Below, piece by piece: positions 13,045 through 16,581 of a stretch of DNA of 16,581 nt. The DNA is from Deltaproteobacteria bacterium. GTDB lineage: Bacteria > Desulfobacterota > Desulfobaccia > Desulfobaccales > 0-14-0-80-60-11. A model generated the notes under the pieces. That model saw only the letters and a list, made by a program, of their open reading frames with translations, had not been told where the DNA came from and did no database searches. Position numbers and translations under genes: made by a program. The stretch lies in contig JAMCQY010000114.1 in the NCBI GenBank assembly GCA_023381945.1, positions 1 to 16,581 of the forward strand, read 5' to 3'. The first letter of the stretch is position 1; each line of letters starts with the position of its first letter.

Positions 13045-13827
13045 ATGAGTGAACCGTTAATTCTGGAGGACAGGCAGGACCGGGTGGCCGTGCTTACCCT
13101 GAACCGGCCGGAGGTGATGAACTCCTTCAACTTCCCGATGCTTCTAGCCCTGAAGGAGAAGGTGGAGGCGGTGCATTTCGACCCGGAGGTCCGGGTGGTG
13201 ATCATCACCGGCGCAGGGCTTAAGGCCTTTTGTGCGGGCGCCGACCTGAAAGAACGCGCCACCATGAGCGAGGCCCAGGTGCGCCAGTTCATCTTTACCA
13301 TTCGCAACCTGTTCACCTTTATCGAATACTTGAACAAGCCGGTGATCGCCGCGGTCAACGGCATTGCCCTGGGGGGAGGGACCGAACTGGCCCTGTCCTG
13401 CGACATCCGCCTGGCCTCGGCCACGGCCGCCATGGGGCTGACCGAAACCCGGCTGGCCATTATTCCCGGCGCCGGGGGCACCCAGCGGCTGCCGCGCCTG
13501 ATCGGCCGCGGCAAGGCCAAGGAGCTGATCTTTACCGGCCGCAAGGTCGACACCCGGGAGGCCCTGCAGATCGGGCTGGTCAATAAGGTCTGTGAACCGG
13601 AGGCATTGCTGGATGAGTGCAAGGCCATGGCGGGGCAAATCTGCGAGGCCGGCCCCATTGCCATCCTGCAGGCCAAATACGCCATCAACTTTGGCCTGGA
13701 GGCCGATCTGCATACCGGTCTGGCCATTGAATCCAATGCCTACTGGGTGACCATCCCGACGGAGGACCGGCTGGAAGGGCTGGCGGCATTTCGTGAAAAG
13801 CGTAAACCGGTGTATAAGGGTAAGTGA
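13045..13827 (+). CDS. Enoyl-CoA hydratase, AUH/LiuC-like (probable methylglutaconyl-CoA hydratase)
   Basis: A 260-residue crotonase. It resembles AUH/LiuC methylglutaconyl-CoA hydratases more than general crotonases: FCAGADLKERATMSEAQV, IALGGGTELALSCDIR, MGLTETRLAIIPGAGG, AKELIFTGRKV and, near the end, HTGLAIE followed by IPTEDRLEGLAAFREKRKP. Both catalytic glutamates are present (E114 in GGGTELA and E134 in GLTETR), so true hydratase activity is expected. The predicted reaction is 3-methylglutaconyl-CoA to HMG-CoA, the step after methylcrotonyl-CoA carboxylase, which fits the ACAD upstream and the carboxyltransferase downstream. It starts 30 bases after the thioesterase with a CGGAG site. 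Confidence 0.9.
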   Translation: MSEPLILEDRQDRVAVLTLNRPEVMNSFNFPMLLALKEKVEAVHFDPEVRVVIITGAGLKAFCAGADLKERATMSEAQVRQFIFTIRNLFTFIEYLNKPVIAAVNGIALGGGTELALSCDIRLASATAAMGLTETRLAIIPGAGGTQRLPRLIGRGKAKELIFTGRKVDTREALQIGLVNKVCEPEALLDECKAMAGQICEAGPIAILQAKYAINFGLEADLHTGLAIESNAYWVTIPTEDRLEGLAAFREKRKPVYKGK

Positions 13828-13866
13828 GATGCAGCGGACTATCTTCAGATTGGGAGATGAATCGTT

Positions 13867-14649
13867 ATGACTGATTCCATCAAGCTTACCCGGGACGCCG
13901 AAATCGCCCTGGTCCTGTTGAACCGGCCCCAGGCCTTCAACGCTATCAACCCGGAACTGGTTCAGGGCCTGACCTCGCAGCTCATGAGCCTGGCAGGCGA
14001 CCCTGAGGTACGCGGCATAGTCCTCTCCGGCGAGGGCAAGGCCTTCTGCGCCGGCGGCGACCTGAAATACTTCCTGAGCTTTCCCGGCGGCCCGGCCCGG
14101 GCCATTCATCAGACCGCCGGCTATTTTCATCAAGCCATCATCGAGATTCGCCGCATGGAGAAACCGGTCATCGCCGCGGTCAATGGCGTGGCCGCGGGCG
14201 GCGGCTTTTCCATGGCCCTGGCTTGCGATTTTCGGGTCATGGGCGAATCCGCCGTGCTCAAACAGGCCTATACCTCGGCGGGCTTGAGCCTGGACGGCGG
14301 CGGCTCCTTCACCCTGCCCCGCCTGGTCGGCCTGGCCCGGTCCCTGGAGATTATCGCTTTCGACCGGCCGATCAAGGCTGATCAAGCCCTGGCCTGGGGC
14401 CTGGCGACCAAGGTCGTGCCGGATGCTCAGGTGGTCACCGAAGCCATGAGCATGGCCCATGAACTGGCCGGAAGGTCGCTCCACTCCTTCGGCTGGGCCA
14501 AGCGCTTGCTCACCGACTCGTTTGACAGCGCTTTTGAAGCTCATATTGAGCGGGAGCGCCGGGGGCTGGCCGAGTGCGCCGGACATCCCGACGGACAAGA
14601 GGGCCTGAAGGCCTTCGTAGAGAAGCGCAAGCCGGTGTTTATGAAGTAA
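13867..14649 (+). CDS. Crotonase-family protein lacking one hydratase Glu (PaaG/isomerase-like)
   Basis: A 260-residue crotonase with the CoA-binding and oxyanion parts intact (FCAGGDLKYF, NGVAAGGGFSMALACDFR). The first hydratase glutamate is replaced (GGGFSMAL, S115), while an aspartate, D143 in SLDGGGSF, occupies the second acid region. This pattern is like enoyl-CoA isomerases and PaaG rather than hydratases. It may therefore shift a double bond (for instance between 2- and 3-enoyl-CoA forms) or do another crotonase reaction. It is 39 bases downstream of the AUH-like gene, with GGGAG before the start, and is quite divergent from it, so it is not a recent tandem duplicate. The exact reaction is unknown. 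Confidence 0.88.
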   Translation: MTDSIKLTRDAEIALVLLNRPQAFNAINPELVQGLTSQLMSLAGDPEVRGIVLSGEGKAFCAGGDLKYFLSFPGGPARAIHQTAGYFHQAIIEIRRMEKPVIAAVNGVAAGGGFSMALACDFRVMGESAVLKQAYTSAGLSLDGGGSFTLPRLVGLARSLEIIAFDRPIKADQALAWGLATKVVPDAQVVTEAMSMAHELAGRSLHSFGWAKRLLTDSFDSAFEAHIERERRGLAECAGHPDGQEGLKAFVEKRKPVFMK

Positions 14650-14887
14650 TGTCTTGATGGCACAGGCGTCCGGCTATGCGGCGCAGGCCAAAGCGGCAAT
14701 CATAGTGCAGGGTGTTAAAGCCCCCCCTTTGAAAAAGGGGGATTTAGGGGGATTTCATGGGTGTATTAAAATCCCCCCTACCCCCCTTTAGAAAAGGGGG
14801 GAGATAAAAAAACACTTACAAAGCCTTTCCAATTATGAAAAATCACTGATTCCACATCAGGCGAACCTGACAAACCAAAGGAGCACA
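14650..14887. other. Intergenic region before the carboxyltransferase gene
   Basis: A gap of about 240 bases filled mostly by repeat copy A3. The last 80 bases are AT-rich and end in AAAGGAG 4 bases before the ATG. I saw no convincing promoter, so the carboxyltransferase may be transcribed through from upstream. Confidence 0.5.
14721..14802. repeat. GC-rich palindromic repeat, family A, copy 3 (arms inside-out)
   Basis: It has the same two arm types as copies 1 and 2, but in swapped order: the C-run/TTTGAAAAA/G-run arm with GGGGGATTTAGGGGGATTT comes first (14721-14755) and the AAATCCCCCCTACCCCCC arm second (14769-14802). The GATTT/AAATC ends therefore face inward instead of outward. Confidence 0.85.
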
Positions 14888-16468
14888 ATGTCAGATAACC
14901 GCACCCATTGGGAAAGTGAGGAAGCGAAGCTGGATGAGCTGGCCTATCAGGCCGTCTGGCCCGGCGGCGAAAAGGCGGTGCAGCGCCTGGCCAAGCAAGG
15001 CAAACAGCCGGTCCGGGCCCTGATCGGCAAGCTCATTGATCCGGACACGGAATTCTATGAATTCAGCCGGATTGCCGGCTTCGGCATGGATTATCCGGAC
15101 GTCTACGACGTGCCTTGCGGCGGGCTGGTGACCGGGCTGGGGAAGATCCACGGCAATTGGACCATGATCTTTGCCAATGACAGCCGGGTGAAAGCGGGCA
15201 CCTATTTCCCCATCACCCTGAAGAAACATATGCGGGCCCAGGCCATGGCCGAACGCTGCGGCCTGAACTGCGTCTACATCGCCGATTCCGGTGGCGCCTA
15301 TCTGCCCATGCAGGCCGAGGTTTTCCCGGACGACCAGCAATTCGGCTCCATGTTCTACAACATGGCGCGCATGAGCGCCATGGGCTTAAAACAGATCACC
15401 ATGAGCACCGGCGGCAACACCGCGGGCGGCGCTTATATCGTCTTTATGGCCTGCCAGTCGGTGATGATCGATCAGATGTCCTACTCCTTCCTGGGCGGCC
15501 CGCCGCTGGTCAAGGCGGCCACCGGGGAAGTCATTTCGGCGGAAGATTTGGGCGGGGCCCGGGTGCATACCCAGCGCTCCGGGGGCGCCGACCATCTCTG
15601 CGAGTCTCAGGATGAGGCCATAGCAACGGTGCGGGAGATTCTGGCGCTCGAGCCGCCGCAAAAACTATACAGCCATCGCTATGAGGAAATGCCGCCCCGG
15701 GCGCCGGTGGAGACCATCTACGACCTGCTGCCGGCCAACGTCCATCAGGGTATCAACACGCGCGCCTTTCTCCAGGCCATTGCCGATGACAGCCAGTTTG
15801 CCGAATACAAACGGCCCTACGCCCCCGGCGTCGGCGACAACATCATCACCGGCAAAGTCCGCCTCAAGGGCCTGCCGGTGGGCGTCGTCGCCTCCAACGG
15901 CATCGGCATCATCTTCGCCCAGGCGGCCCAAAAGGCCACGGAATGGGTCGTGCGCTGCTGCCAGGACAAGATCCCGCTGCTTTTTATCCAGGCCTCGCCG
16001 GGCTATATGGTGGGCTCGGATTCCGAACACTTCGGCATCGGCAAATACGGGGCGGATATGGTGCGGGTGGTGTCCTGCGCCCAGGTCCCCCGGGTGCAGT
16101 TGGTGATCGGTCCCGACAACGGCGCGGCCAATTACGGCATGTGCGGCCGCGGTTATCGGCCGCATTTTCTCTTTTCCACCATGCGGGCCCGGACTTCGGT
16201 GATGAGCGGCCGTTCCGCGAGGGAAGTGCTCATGTCCATCGAGGAGCGCAAGCGCGGCAAGCCCATGAGCGAAGAGGAAAAACAGACCTTCCGCCAGCAG
16301 ATGATCGACAAGTACGACGGCGAGGCCCACCCCTTTTTTTGCGGGGCGCGGCTGCTCAATGACCGGGTGCTGAAATTCAAGGAGATGCGCGGCTGGCTGG
16401 CCATGGCTTTCGAGGTGAGTCTGCTCAAGCCCATCGGAGACCCCATGTTTGGGAATTTGCGGTTTTAG
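14888..16468 (+). CDS. Biotin-dependent acyl-CoA carboxyltransferase (methylcrotonyl-CoA carboxylase beta-like)
   Basis: A 526-residue carboxyltransferase of MCC-beta length with both N and C crotonase-like halves. MCC-type signatures are DSGGAYLPMQAEVFPD, GGNTAGGAYI (N-half oxyanion site), LGGPPLVKAATGEVISAEDLGGA, and in the C-half LLFIQASPGYMVG, ACAQVPRVQLVIG-like text and NGAANYGMCGRGYRP. In the family it transfers carboxyl from carboxybiotin to 3-methylcrotonyl-CoA, giving 3-methylglutaconyl-CoA, the substrate of the LiuC-like enzyme upstream. The biotin carboxylase and carrier are not in the window and may lie beyond the right edge or elsewhere. Substrates such as geranyl-CoA, or use in a decarboxylating complex, are not excluded. 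AAAGGAG precedes the ATG. A family B repeat begins 6 bases after the stop. Confidence 0.9.
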   Translation: MSDNRTHWESEEAKLDELAYQAVWPGGEKAVQRLAKQGKQPVRALIGKLIDPDTEFYEFSRIAGFGMDYPDVYDVPCGGLVTGLGKIHGNWTMIFANDSRVKAGTYFPITLKKHMRAQAMAERCGLNCVYIADSGGAYLPMQAEVFPDDQQFGSMFYNMARMSAMGLKQITMSTGGNTAGGAYIVFMACQSVMIDQMSYSFLGGPPLVKAATGEVISAEDLGGARVHTQRSGGADHLCESQDEAIATVREILALEPPQKLYSHRYEEMPPRAPVETIYDLLPANVHQGINTRAFLQAIADDSQFAEYKRPYAPGVGDNIITGKVRLKGLPVGVVASNGIGIIFAQAAQKATEWVVRCCQDKIPLLFIQASPGYMVGSDSEHFGIGKYGADMVRVVSCAQVPRVQLVIGPDNGAANYGMCGRGYRPHFLFSTMRARTSVMSGRSAREVLMSIEERKRGKPMSEEEKQTFRQQMIDKYDGEAHPFFCGARLLNDRVLKFKEMRGWLAMAFEVSLLKPIGDPMFGNLRF

Positions 16469-16474
16469 AAGGTA

Positions 16475-16534
16475 TTGTAGGGGCGGACCCGCGTGTCCGC
16501 CCTGAGGGCGCACACCTGGATGTGCCCCTACGCA
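16475..16534. repeat. Double-hairpin intergenic repeat, family B, copy 3
   Basis: TGTAGGGGCGGACCC...GTGTCCGCCC is followed by GGGCGCACACCTGGATGTGCCCC. The two hairpins match copies at 2531 and 10173, though the second hairpin has diverged. It immediately follows the carboxyltransferase gene. The final 47 bases of the window show nothing further. Confidence 0.85.
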
Positions 16535-16581
16535 CAGGCGTACCGACGGCGTCTTTGTGGGTTGAGCGCTACGCACCGAAA

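Noticed and set aside
13144..14598. A 484-codon minus-strand reading frame
   Set aside because: It lies opposite two clear crotonase genes. The length is a by-product of GC-rich codon use, and the protein is low in recognisable features.
15665..16576. A 303-codon minus-strand reading frame
   Set aside because: It is antisense to the carboxyltransferase and runs through the family B repeat; no domain is recognisable.

Overview
The window (about 16.6 kb, GC-rich genes separated by AT-rich gaps) looks like the chromosome of an anaerobic deltaproteobacterium (Desulfobacterota in the broad sense). This is inferred from the gene mix: a ModE-type regulator, a PIN-PhoH ATPase, ArsR regulators, a probable selenoprotein, a large hybrid sensor kinase and an acyl-CoA degradation operon, together with dense GC-rich palindromic intergenic repeats. 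No rRNA, tRNA, CRISPR array or complete insertion sequence was seen.

Left part (1-2750): a ModE-like winged-helix regulator runs off the left edge on the minus strand, and a PIN-PhoH protein is transcribed divergently. Next come a palindromic repeat, a likely bidirectional terminator and the 3' remnant of an alkyl sulfatase gene whose 5' side is cut at a second repeat family.

Middle part (2750-6400) is a redox and metalloid-like neighbourhood. A thioredoxin-reductase-like gene overlaps an ArsR regulator by ATGA. On the minus strand a second ArsR gene precedes a 34-residue CGCGC peptide gene, and each is preceded by a similar TTAAG-type inverted repeat. On the plus strand a small thioredoxin-fold protein has an in-frame TGA at codon 16, placed where a redox-active Cys or Sec would sit and followed by a bacterial SECIS-like hairpin. 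I read this as an unannotated selenoprotein. It is followed at once by a TVP38/TMEM64 membrane protein.

6571-10122 holds one very large hybrid sensor histidine kinase (multi-TM, Cache-like sensor, two PAS, HisKA, HATPase, receiver) with no partner regulator beside it. A gap of about 580 bases follows, with a repeat, an inverted repeat and a good sigma-54-type promoter match ahead of a nitroreductase.

Right part (11363-16468) is a co-directional acyl-CoA set: isovaleryl-CoA-dehydrogenase-like ACAD, PaaI-type thioesterase, AUH/LiuC-like methylglutaconyl-CoA hydratase, a second crotonase lacking one hydratase glutamate, and a methylcrotonyl-CoA-carboxylase-like carboxyltransferase. Together they fit leucine/isovalerate breakdown (isovaleryl-CoA to methylcrotonyl-CoA to methylglutaconyl-CoA to HMG-CoA). 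The biotin carboxylase, biotin carrier and HMG-CoA lyase are not in the window.
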